DNA of 8,013 nucleotides from RUG626 sp964411785. GTDB lineage: Bacteria > Bacillota > Clostridia > Oscillospirales > Oscillospiraceae. A program made the position numbers and the translations under genes. Location of the stretch: contig CAYPMJ010000093.1 of the NCBI GenBank assembly GCA_964411785.1, forward strand, positions 1 to 8,013, in the 5' to 3' direction. The notes below the pieces were generated by a model. That model ran no database searches and was not told the origin of the DNA. It saw only the letters and a program-made list of their open reading frames with translations. Each line of letters begins with the position of its first letter. Positions within the stretch are counted from its first letter, which is position 1. Of this stretch, positions 1 to 5,989 are shown piece after piece.

Positions 1-231
1 AATAACCGACCGAACCCACAACCAAAAAAAAAATATTCCCACCCACAATGCCGGGGACACACACTGAACCCAGTCATATAGTTCCAGTCTGTTACTTTTT
101 TCCTTCTGCTCATTTCCTTCAGGACTGTTTATTTTTTCCTCCGGATCGGAGCTCCCAATAGTATTTTCTGTATTCCCCGGATCTGAAGAATATTTCAAGG
201 TCAGATCATCCACATTTTCTTCGTCTTGCAT
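1..231 (-). CDS. lepB: Signal peptidase I, N-terminal part (cut by window edge)
   Basis: Membrane-anchored serine protease that removes signal peptides from exported proteins. Only the first 77 codons are present; the catalytic Ser/Lys region lies beyond the edge. A hydrophilic, acidic N-terminal tail of about 50 residues leads into LYDWVQC (about residues 51-57), a typical entry to the first transmembrane segment in clostridial type I signal peptidases, and then a hydrophobic stretch. The ATG at 229-231 has a GAGGAG ribosome binding site eight bases upstream. Position directly downstream of rplS matches the common Firmicutes order rplS-lepB. The last ~20 residues are unusually rich in Trp and Phe (FFFWLWVRS) where the family normally has Val/Leu/Phe, and the bases there include a run of ten A, so the contig end may carry base errors. 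Identification rests on the YDWVQ motif and gene order, not on catalytic residues. Confidence 0.72.
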   Translation of the reverse strand, partial: MQDEENVDDLTLKYSSDPGNTENTIGSSDPEEKINSPEGNEQKEKSNRLELYDWVQCVSPALWVGIFFFWLWVRSVI

Positions 232-268
232 AGAGCACACTCCTCATGCATCACTGATGGACATTTCA

Positions 269-274
269 ATTATA
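269..274 (-). promoter_or_regulatory. Possible -10 box for lepB
   Basis: On the minus strand a perfect TATAAT lies at 269-274, about 38 bases before the lepB start and just after the rplS terminator, where lepB would need its own promoter. The matching -35 position falls in the T-rich tail of the terminator and has no good TTGACA match, so this is only a candidate. Confidence 0.35.
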
Positions 275-289
275 CGCCTCATTTTAAAT

Positions 290-315
290 AAAAAAAGGGC
301 TCTCGCCCTTTTTTT
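290..315 (-). terminator. Intrinsic terminator after rplS
   Basis: A GGGC-GAGA-GCCC hairpin (297-308) flanked by seven A and seven T gives up to 11 paired bases followed by a T-run on the minus strand. It begins at the rplS stop codon, so rplS appears to end its own transcript or be attenuated before lepB. The A/T flanks are symmetrical, so it could work in both directions. Confidence 0.85.
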
Positions 316-655
316 ATATTCTCTCTTTGACCTTGGCGTTCTTGCCGACCCTATCACGAAGGTAATACAGCTTCGCCCTTCTGACTTTGCCGCGGCGGAT
401 AGTTTCGACAGAGACTATTGATGGGGAATGAACCGGGAAAACCTTCTCACAGCCCACGTTGTAGGAAATCCGGCGGACAGTGATTGTTTCATTGATCCCC
501 CCGTGCTTTTTGGCAATGATTGTCCCCTCAAAAGCCTGATTCCGTTCACGGTTCCCCTCCTTTACACGGACTGTAACGCGAACGGTATCTCCTACATTCA
601 TAGGCGGGAGTTCTTTTTTCATATACTGCTCTGCAAGAGTATCGACTAAATTCAT
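314..655 (-). CDS. rplS: 50S ribosomal protein L19
   Basis: Component of the large ribosomal subunit, located at the 30S-50S interface. The protein is 113 residues, the normal L19 length. Recognisable signatures are the N-terminal MNVGDTVRV strand, FEGTIIAKKHGG in the middle, the VRRISYNVGCEKVFPVHSP segment and the basic C-terminal RRGKVRRAKLYYLRDR. The open frame extends 43 codons further upstream, but that part overlaps the promoter and leader; the start at 653-655 has a GGGAGG site nine bases before it and matches the family N terminus. It has its own promoter (756-784) and terminator (290-315) and is followed by lepB. The usual upstream partner trmD is not here: a restriction-subunit remnant and a prepilin peptidase lie upstream instead. 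Confidence 0.97.
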   Translation of the reverse strand: MNLVDTLAEQYMKKELPPMNVGDTVRVTVRVKEGNRERNQAFEGTIIAKKHGGINETITVRRISYNVGCEKVFPVHSPSIVSVETIRRGKVRRAKLYYLRDRVGKNAKVKERI

Positions 656-750
656 GGTGGTGTTCCTCCCTTCTTGGAAGATGTTCGTAACGCTCATCAC
701 GTCATAGGACCATCCCTCTAACAGCGGACTAAGTCTGCCCGCCAAACGCC
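656..750 (-). promoter_or_regulatory. Structured rplS 5' leader, possible L19 autoregulatory element
   Basis: Roughly 95 bases separate the predicted transcription start from the rplS ATG. On the minus strand the leader holds two small hairpins: GCGG...CCGC around 724-742 (alternatively 724-738) and CGTGA...TTACG at 686-701, ending before the GGGAGG site. An L19 leader motif is known upstream of rplS in low-GC Gram-positives, and this could be the local version, but I matched only position and general structure, not the covariance model. Confidence 0.4.
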
Positions 751-755
751 TAAGT

Positions 756-784
756 ATGATACCACTTCTTTTCCAAAAATGCAA
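756..784 (-). promoter_or_regulatory. Sigma-A-type promoter of rplS
   Basis: Minus strand: TTGCAT (779-784), a 17-base spacer, then TATCAT (756-761; 5 of 6 to TATAAT). Transcription would start near 749, giving a leader of about 95 bases. It explains why L19 is not co-transcribed with its usual upstream genes. Confidence 0.62.
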
Positions 785-792
785 GGTTTTTT

Positions 793-975
793 TTACGCAA
801 ATTGCAAGTGTTTATAAGCCACGTCATTTTTAGCCGTAAATTCTTCTATCTTTTCGACCATTCACTTTTGCTCGGCAAGTGGTGGAATAGGAACAAGCAT
901 AGATGTATCCAATTCAGGTACTGTCATGTGCGGATGTCCTGAAACCTTCTGAATTCCACAATGGATTCGGATATC
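793..975 (-). pseudogene. Remnant of type I restriction specificity subunit (HsdS C-terminal end)
   Basis: Read on the minus strand from about 975 to the TAA at 793-795, the frame encodes GIQKVSGHPHMTVPEL, then LVPIPPLAEQK, a stop (TGA at 862-864), then MVEKIEEFTAKND and a terminal stop. VPIPPLAEQK followed by R-(I/M)-V-x-KIEE is the hallmark of the end of a target-recognition domain and the start of the spacer helix in HsdS proteins. The stop sits exactly where family members have Arg, so a single CGA-to-TGA transition would explain it. Only about 60 of the roughly 400 residues of an HsdS survive; there is no start, no first recognition domain and no hsdR/hsdM nearby. It begins just past the prepilin peptidase stop, on the same strand. 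I infer a decayed fragment of a lost restriction locus or a recombination scar. Confidence 0.7.
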
Positions 976-986
976 TCTGATCCTCT

Positions 987-1766
987 CTAAAACAAGCTGT
1001 AATACCAGGTCAACACTGGCTGCCCGAACATGACAGTGAGCAGTGCTGCCATGGCAATGGCGGGAGCTAACGGAAACTGGCCATTCCTCCGAACTCCAAT
1101 AACTGCGGCGAAAAGCAACCCGAGTATACAGGACAGAATGACAAGAAGCAGTCCATATTTCAGGCCGAACACCAGGCCCAGCAGGGCATAGAGCTTTATA
1201 TCTCCACCCCCAAGGGATTCCTTCTTCAAAATCCTATCCATTATAACGGATAGGACAAGCATTCCGCCACCCAAAATGACAGCCGCACAAAGTCCAACCA
1301 GAAAACGTGAAAACGGATCAGAGTACGTCTGCAGGAAGCACACCCAGCTCAGCGTTCCCGCAAGCATTGGCAGATTCGGAAGTCTCATTGTCTCATAATC
1401 CACTAAAGCAAGATACAGCAAAATGCAAAACAGAAGCACAAGTTCAAGAGTATGCCAGCTCAGTCCGGTCTGCAGATAGGATTCGGCAAAAGCAATCCCA
1501 CCAAAAAGCTCAGCTGCAATTCGCCTGACTCCAGTCTTCGCACCGCAATAGCGGCATCGTCCACGCAGGAGAAGCCAACTCCCAAAAGGAATAAGTTCAC
1601 GGATACCCAGCGCATGGCCGCAGCAGTCACAATGCGGGCGCTTATTATCGCTCTCCTGTGAAGTGCTGCGCTGTGCGGCTATTTCGACAAAGCTACCGAT
1701 GAACGCGCCGAGGAGAAAAGCAGAGGCAGTCAGCAAAAGAGACGTGAGCTCACTTAATGTATGCAT
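987..1766 (-). CDS. Prepilin peptidase (A24 family, bifunctional type)
   Basis: Polytopic membrane aspartic protease that cleaves the leader of type IV pilin-like proteins and, in this domain layout, N-methylates the new N terminus. Numbered from the ATG at 1764-1766 (259 residues), it has the early GSF motif, two zinc-binding Cys pairs (C46/C49 and C71/C74) in the cytoplasmic methyltransferase loop, and both catalytic aspartates: D123 in LVDYETMRLPN and D189 in GGGDIKL, with several hydrophobic helices between and after. This start has GGAG six bases upstream; a GTG at 1782-1784 and ATG at 1776-1778 in the same frame lack a good site. The usual Asn/Val after GSF is replaced (GSFVEIAAQR). It lies 74 bases downstream of pfkA, possibly the end of the same transcript. 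No pilin or secretion ATPase gene is in the window, so its substrates are unknown. Confidence 0.9.
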   Translation of the reverse strand: MHTLSELTSLLLTASAFLLGAFIGSFVEIAAQRSTSQESDNKRPHCDCCGHALGIRELIPFGSWLLLRGRCRYCGAKTGVRRIAAELFGGIAFAESYLQTGLSWHTLELVLLFCILLYLALVDYETMRLPNLPMLAGTLSWVCFLQTYSDPFSRFLVGLCAAVILGGGMLVLSVIMDRILKKESLGGGDIKLYALLGLVFGLKYGLLLVILSCILGLLFAAVIGVRRNGQFPLAPAIAMAALLTVMFGQPVLTWYYSLF

Positions 1767-1840
1767 AGTGCACTCCATTTCCACAGCTCGTCATTACACA
1801 TTCTTGCTATTCTTGCTGTTTTATTATCGGACCGTCGGTC

Positions 1841-2821
1841 TCACACTCCGCTGTGGATTGCAGCAAGAATATTATAAATATCCTCGTCCAGGCCTTTCTT
1901 CATCTGAACTGCCTCCTGAATATCCATATCACAGTAGACGCTCCCACGCATGCACACAACCCGGTTATTTCCGCCTGAAGCAAGAATGCGAACTGCCTCA
2001 TAACCCATACGTGTGGCTATAACACGATCGCGGACCAATGGTCTGCCTCCGCGCTGGACGTGTCCTAGTACAGTGACGCGTGTATCCATACCGGTTTCCT
2101 CGTGTACTACCTGTGCAACCTCGCTTGCAGACCCGGCGCCCTCGGCAACAATAACTGTAAAGTTTGTCCGACCGTAAAGTCTGGCATCCCGGATTGGCTT
2201 TACAACATCGCGCTCATAATCCGTGGGCTTCTCCGGTACGAGAATGGCCGTGGCTCCCGCTGCAATTCCGACAAACAGTGCCAGATGACCAGCACGATGC
2301 CCCATTACCTCCACAACAGAACACCGTTCGTGGGAACGCATAGTATCCGACAGCTTGTCCACACACTCTATAGCTGTGTTGCAAGCAGTATCAAAGCCGA
2401 TGGTATATTCTGTGCAGGCAATATCGTTGTCAATGGTGGCCGGGATGCCTACCACAGCCACGCCAAACTTGGAAAGCTCGCTTGCTCCACGGAAAGTACC
2501 ATCACCGCCTATGGTTACAAGCCCGTCTATGCCTCGAAAACGGCATGAGTCCGCTGCGCGTTTAAGTCCCTCCTGTGTCTGGAATTCAGCGCTGCGTGCC
2601 GTATAAATCATCGTACCACCCATAGAAGTGATACCAGACACATCGGACGGACCCAGTGGCCGCATATCCCCATTGATAAGTCCATTGTAACCGCGTTTGA
2701 TACCTACACACTCAATGCCCAATGAGTGTGCTGTCCTGACTACCGCGCGAATTGCTGCGTTCATGCCAGGAGCGTCGCCTCCAGATGTAAGAACACCTAT
2801 TCTGTGTACCTCTGTTTCCAT
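1841..2821 (-). CDS. pfkA: ATP-dependent 6-phosphofructokinase
   Basis: Cytosolic enzyme that phosphorylates fructose 6-phosphate to fructose 1,6-bisphosphate, the committed step of glycolysis. At 326 residues it has the usual bacterial PfkA length. Visible motifs: LTSGGDAPGMNAAIR (residues 11-25, nucleotide loop), GGDGTFRGA (105-113, Gly after GGD as in ATP-using enzymes), PATIDND (127-133) with catalytic D131, RSHER (162-166), VEVMGHRAGH (170-179) and GHVQRGG near the substrate site. Two positions differ from E. coli PfkA: Ala128 replaces the Gly of PGTIDND, and the MGR motif reads MGHR. PPi-dependent enzymes usually have Asp and Lys at the discriminating positions, so ATP is still the better guess. 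AGGAGG lies seven bases before the ATG. It starts 19 bases after the DUF2344 gene stop, so it is probably in the same operon. Confidence 0.96.
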   Translation of the reverse strand: METEVHRIGVLTSGGDAPGMNAAIRAVVRTAHSLGIECVGIKRGYNGLINGDMRPLGPSDVSGITSMGGTMIYTARSAEFQTQEGLKRAADSCRFRGIDGLVTIGGDGTFRGASELSKFGVAVVGIPATIDNDIACTEYTIGFDTACNTAIECVDKLSDTMRSHERCSVVEVMGHRAGHLALFVGIAAGATAILVPEKPTDYERDVVKPIRDARLYGRTNFTVIVAEGAGSASEVAQVVHEETGMDTRVTVLGHVQRGGRPLVRDRVIATRMGYEAVRILASGGNNRVVCMRGSVYCDMDIQEAVQMKKGLDEDIYNILAAIHSGV

Positions 2822-2840
2822 TTCTTTTCCTCCTGTCTTG

Positions 2841-3500
2841 TTATCTGAAAACTTTCATGTCACTGTCGTATATCTCCAGCCGCCGGAACGCCGCAAAATC
2901 CGGTTTCAGATCCGGAAGGCTTTGTGTAATTGCGGAAACCAGCACTGCCGGTGAGAGCGACGGCTCCTGAGCGGACACCAGTGCTGTAAGGCGCAATTCT
3001 GTTTCTGAAGACTTTTCCAGACACAGCCTGTCCATCATCGGAAGAATGTCCACCACTGAGATACCCCGCTTTGAGGTCTTTTCCACCTGAAGAGTTTTAC
3101 CTGTAAACAGATCGTGAATTCTCCTCTCATCCGCCTCAGCGATTCCGTTGTCATATTCCAGACGGCACAAGACCTCAAGCCATTTGATATGCTTGAATTT
3201 TCTGTCGCTTTTATATGCGTCCACGACGCGCAGACCTTCCGGCAGAGCTCTGTCTAAGAGTACCGGTATTTCTTTCAGATCAGTTGCATCTACTATTTCA
3301 AAGTCCATCAGCTCACATACGCTCTCGGTACCGACCGGAAGCGGAAGCGCAAAGGATATATAAGGATGCGGATTAAAGCCTGATGTGTGCCTGATTGCCA
3401 CTCCGGTTCTGGCGAAAACACGCTGCATGCATCTCATCAAGTCCAAATGGGATATATATATTGCCCGACCTGTTTTTTCCATCAGAAGCCTGTCACTCAT
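2841..3500 (-). CDS. Radical SAM-linked DUF2344 protein (TIGR03936 family)
   Basis: Small partner of the radical SAM protein encoded just upstream; in some bacteria the two are fused. The biochemical role is not established. The 219-residue protein opens with LLMEKTGRAIYISHLDLMR (residues 5-23) and has SGFNPHPYISFALPLPVG (40-57), which are the family signatures. The open frame reaches back to 3536, but the ATG at 3498-3500 fits the family N terminus and has GGGAGG seven bases upstream. It overlaps the end of the radical SAM gene by eight bases, which implies translational coupling and a working pair. In many Clostridia this pair is followed by a ribonuclease E/G gene and rplU-rpmA, suggesting a tie to RNA or ribosomes; here pfkA follows. 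No transmembrane segment is visible. Family assignment is firm, function is not. Confidence 0.9.
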   Translation of the reverse strand: MSDRLLMEKTGRAIYISHLDLMRCMQRVFARTGVAIRHTSGFNPHPYISFALPLPVGTESVCELMDFEIVDATDLKEIPVLLDRALPEGLRVVDAYKSDRKFKHIKWLEVLCRLEYDNGIAEADERRIHDLFTGKTLQVEKTSKRGISVVDILPMMDRLCLEKSSETELRLTALVSAQEPSLSPAVLVSAITQSLPDLKPDFAAFRRLEIYDSDMKVFR

Positions 3501-5328
3501 CACATGACCTCCCATGAAGCAGCCTGTTTGCACCACAGCCTGTACAGGCGGCGCGGCAATCAGGAGTCAGTTTTCCCGCGCGGGACCTGTGCCGTTCGCG
3601 CAGAAAGCACGACTTGTCCACTCCCAGATCGACAAAATCCCACGGCAGAAGCTCATCTTCTCCCCGCTCACGACATGCTGTATCTTCCAGAGAGAGTCCA
3701 GCTGCATTGAACGCTTCACGCCACCGGTCGAAACTGAAATACTCGCTCCATGAGTCCAGTTTTCCCCCGCGACGCCAGGCAGCCTCTATCGCCTCCCCTG
3801 TACGCCTGTCCCCTCGGGAGAGTGCAGCCTCCACCTGTGATACGTCTGCCTCATGCCAGTTGTAGGTTATTGCTTTTGACCGCATATTGTCTCGGAGCAA
3901 CCTTACGCGACGCATGTACTCGTCTATTGCCACCTGCTGCTCCCACTGAAATGGTGTATGAGGCTTCGGCACAAAGCATGAGGTACTGACTGTGAGCTTT
4001 AATCCCCTGGCTCTGTTGGAAGCGTACTCCCTCCAGGTTTGAAGAACCTTATTCGCAAGTTCCGCTATTGCCAGCACATCATCATCTGTTTCTGTGGGCA
4101 GCCCCAACATAAAATACAGCTTCAGAGTGCTCCATCCGCCCTCAAATGCAACTTTACAGGATCGAAGCAGATCTTCCTCTGTTACGTTTTTGTTAATTAC
4201 ATCCCGAAGCCGCTGGCTTCCAGCCTCTGGTGCAAAGGTCAGCCCAGTTCGGCGGACTTTCTGAACCTTTTCCATCAGGGACATGGAAAAGTTATCAGCA
4301 CGCAACGACGGTAGGGACAGACTGATCTTCCTGGGTTCGCACCAGTCTATCAATCCATCGCAAAGCTCTGAAAGCCCCTTATAATCGCTGGTGGAGAGGG
4401 AAGACAGTGTGATCTCCTCATATCCCGAATCAAGAAGCGCCTCCTTCGCTTTGGCAAGAAGCAGTTCCGGACTTCGCCGGCGTACAGGCCGGTAGGCATA
4501 CCCCGCCTGACAGAAACGACATCCGCGGATGCATCCCCTGAACAGCTCCAGAACTATGCGGTCATGTACTATCTCGGTGGATGGAACAATTGCCTTACAT
4601 GGGAAGAACGCTTCGTCCAGGTTTTCAATAATACGCTTGGTTACCTTCTCCGCAGCACATTCCCTTGGGACAAATCGTTCCAATGTGCCATCCTCATGAT
4701 AAGTTGCCTCGTATAGAGACGGGACATAGACACCTGGTATTTTCGCCGCCTCAAGGAGGAATGACTTTTTGCTCCATCCTTCCCTTTTAGCTCTCCTGTA
4801 AAGGCGCACAATATCCAGGTCAAGCTCTTCTCCGTCTCCAATAGCAAACAGATCCATGAACCTTGCCATGGGCTCTGGATTGACGCAGGATGTTCCACCC
4901 GCAAAAACAATAGGTGTGAGTTCCTTTCTGTCCTCCGCCCGTACAGGAAGTCCTGCCAGATCCAGCATGTTCAGCACATTGGTGTATGCCATTTCATAAC
5001 CCAGAGAAAAACCTATCAGGTCAAAGTCTCCCAGTGGGTCGCCGCTCTCTAAAGCATAAAGTGGGATTTTTGCCTTGCGAAGCTCCTCTTCCATATCGCC
5101 CCAGGGCGCAAAAGCACGCTCACACCAGACGCCTGGCTCCTCATTCAGCACACCATATAGTATACGCAGACCCAAATTAGACATTCCGATTTCATAGGTA
5201 TCCGGGAAACAGAATGCAAATCGGACCTCAGTTTCTTCCTTATTTTTGACAATCTGATTATATTCGCCTCCTGTGTATCTGGCTGGCTTCTGGACGCGCT
5301 GTAATATTCTCTCCAATGTAGGCGTCAT
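3493..5328 (-). CDS. B12-binding-type radical SAM protein (TIGR03960 family)
   Basis: Predicted radical S-adenosylmethionine enzyme of unknown substrate, cytosolic, 611 residues, a normal length for the family. The N-terminal half resembles a cobalamin-binding Rossmann fold (about residues 35-200, including FCFPDTYEIGMSNLG at 39-53 and FAGGTSCVNPEP at 142-153). The radical SAM cluster motif is C266-x3-C270-x2-C273 in RGCIRGCRFCQAG, followed by the TIM-barrel part to about residue 480 (SLPSLRAD, LKLYFMLGLPTE). Near the C terminus C591-x3-C595-x2-C598 forms a second cysteine cluster that could bind another Fe-S cluster or zinc. The ATG at 5326-5328 has AGGAAGGA about eight bases upstream. The gene starts 46 bases after the M50 protease stop and overlaps the DUF2344 gene, its expected partner. 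A role in modifying RNA or a ribosomal target has been suggested only by gene neighbourhood. Confidence 0.92.
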   Translation of the reverse strand: MTPTLERILQRVQKPARYTGGEYNQIVKNKEETEVRFAFCFPDTYEIGMSNLGLRILYGVLNEEPGVWCERAFAPWGDMEEELRKAKIPLYALESGDPLGDFDLIGFSLGYEMAYTNVLNMLDLAGLPVRAEDRKELTPIVFAGGTSCVNPEPMARFMDLFAIGDGEELDLDIVRLYRRAKREGWSKKSFLLEAAKIPGVYVPSLYEATYHEDGTLERFVPRECAAEKVTKRIIENLDEAFFPCKAIVPSTEIVHDRIVLELFRGCIRGCRFCQAGYAYRPVRRRSPELLLAKAKEALLDSGYEEITLSSLSTSDYKGLSELCDGLIDWCEPRKISLSLPSLRADNFSMSLMEKVQKVRRTGLTFAPEAGSQRLRDVINKNVTEEDLLRSCKVAFEGGWSTLKLYFMLGLPTETDDDVLAIAELANKVLQTWREYASNRARGLKLTVSTSCFVPKPHTPFQWEQQVAIDEYMRRVRLLRDNMRSKAITYNWHEADVSQVEAALSRGDRRTGEAIEAAWRRGGKLDSWSEYFSFDRWREAFNAAGLSLEDTACRERGEDELLPWDFVDLGVDKSCFLRERHRSRAGKLTPDCRAACTGCGANRLLHGRSCDE

Positions 5329-5374
5329 GCTCTGAATCCTTCCTGTTCCTTTTTTCCCTGTTGAACATGGAAAA

Positions 5375-5986
5375 TCAAATCCAATGGAATGATTTTACAC
5401 TACTTCTTTTCTCTTTGCAACAAGCTTTCAAGAGAAATATCGCACAAAGGATAAGAGAGAAGTTGCCTTCACTTTTGACGAATAGCACCAATCCATCTGC
5501 AAATAGTCCTGCAATCATAGCCAGACTAACCCCAATTTGTATGTACCAGGCTGGACCTGAACCGAGAAACAGCGCAAGGACCGCGCCGAAAATGCGTCCT
5601 CCGTCGGTGGTACATATTGGTATTATATTGAGGATGCAGTAAAGGAGATTAAGTCCCGAAAATTCCTGTAGCGCTATGCTTCCAATCAGAGTATTCATGC
5701 ATGCGGCGATTAACGCAACAGATAAGCTCATAACCGGTCCCGCAGCTGCGACAAACACATCCACTCCATATGACACGATCTGTGTGTAACCGATTTTTGG
5801 GCCAACGGCTTCAAAGCTCACGCTCTCCACTTTCACATTGCAGAGGGCCATTGCAATTAAATGCCCGAACTCATGGAGCAATGCCGCTGACAGTACCTCT
5901 GCTGCGGTATGCCAATCCAGCACTGCAATAAGTACAGATAGTGACAAAAGAGCTGATGGGGAAACAGTAACATCAATTTTACGCAT
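5375..5986 (-). CDS. M50 site-2 intramembrane metalloprotease, SpoIVFB-like
   Basis: Zinc protease that cuts substrates within the membrane. The 203-residue protein is mostly hydrophobic. It has HEFGH (H38, E39, H42) in the first metal-ligand helix and NIIPICTTDGG (residues 120-130), in which D128 supplies the third ligand; the residue before it is Thr where most relatives have Leu (LDG). An AAGP turn at 81-84 also fits the family. In Bacillus subtilis SpoIVFB (about 290 residues, with a C-terminal CBS domain) activates pro-sigma-K in the mother cell; here the chain ends after the membrane core with a short basic tail, so no CBS domain is present. The start is three bases after the stop of the M23 protein gene and has no obvious ribosome binding site, implying coupling. 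Order M23-M50 mirrors spoIVFA-spoIVFB. The SpoIVFB role is inferred from this context. Confidence 0.88.
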   Translation of the reverse strand: MRKIDVTVSPSALLSLSVLIAVLDWHTAAEVLSAALLHEFGHLIAMALCNVKVESVSFEAVGPKIGYTQIVSYGVDVFVAAAGPVMSLSVALIAACMNTLIGSIALQEFSGLNLLYCILNIIPICTTDGGRIFGAVLALFLGSGPAWYIQIGVSLAMIAGLFADGLVLFVKSEGNFSLILCAIFLLKACCKEKRSSVKSFHWI

Positions 5987-5989
5987 ACA

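Noticed and set aside
656..784. 43-residue N-terminal extension of L19
   Set aside because: L19 proteins start at MNL near here; the extension covers the promoter -10 box and leader, and the internal ATG has the ribosome binding site.
1799..1817. Tandem ATTCTTGCT repeat
   Set aside because: Only two nine-base copies in the pfkA-prepilin peptidase gap; too short and simple to call a repeat element or operator.
1663..2022. Plus-strand frame across the pfkA 3' end and prepilin peptidase start
   Set aside because: It lies antisense to two well-supported genes and shows no domain or ribosome binding site.
2102..2548. 148-residue plus-strand frame inside pfkA
   Set aside because: Antisense shadow of conserved PFK motifs; no independent coding signal.
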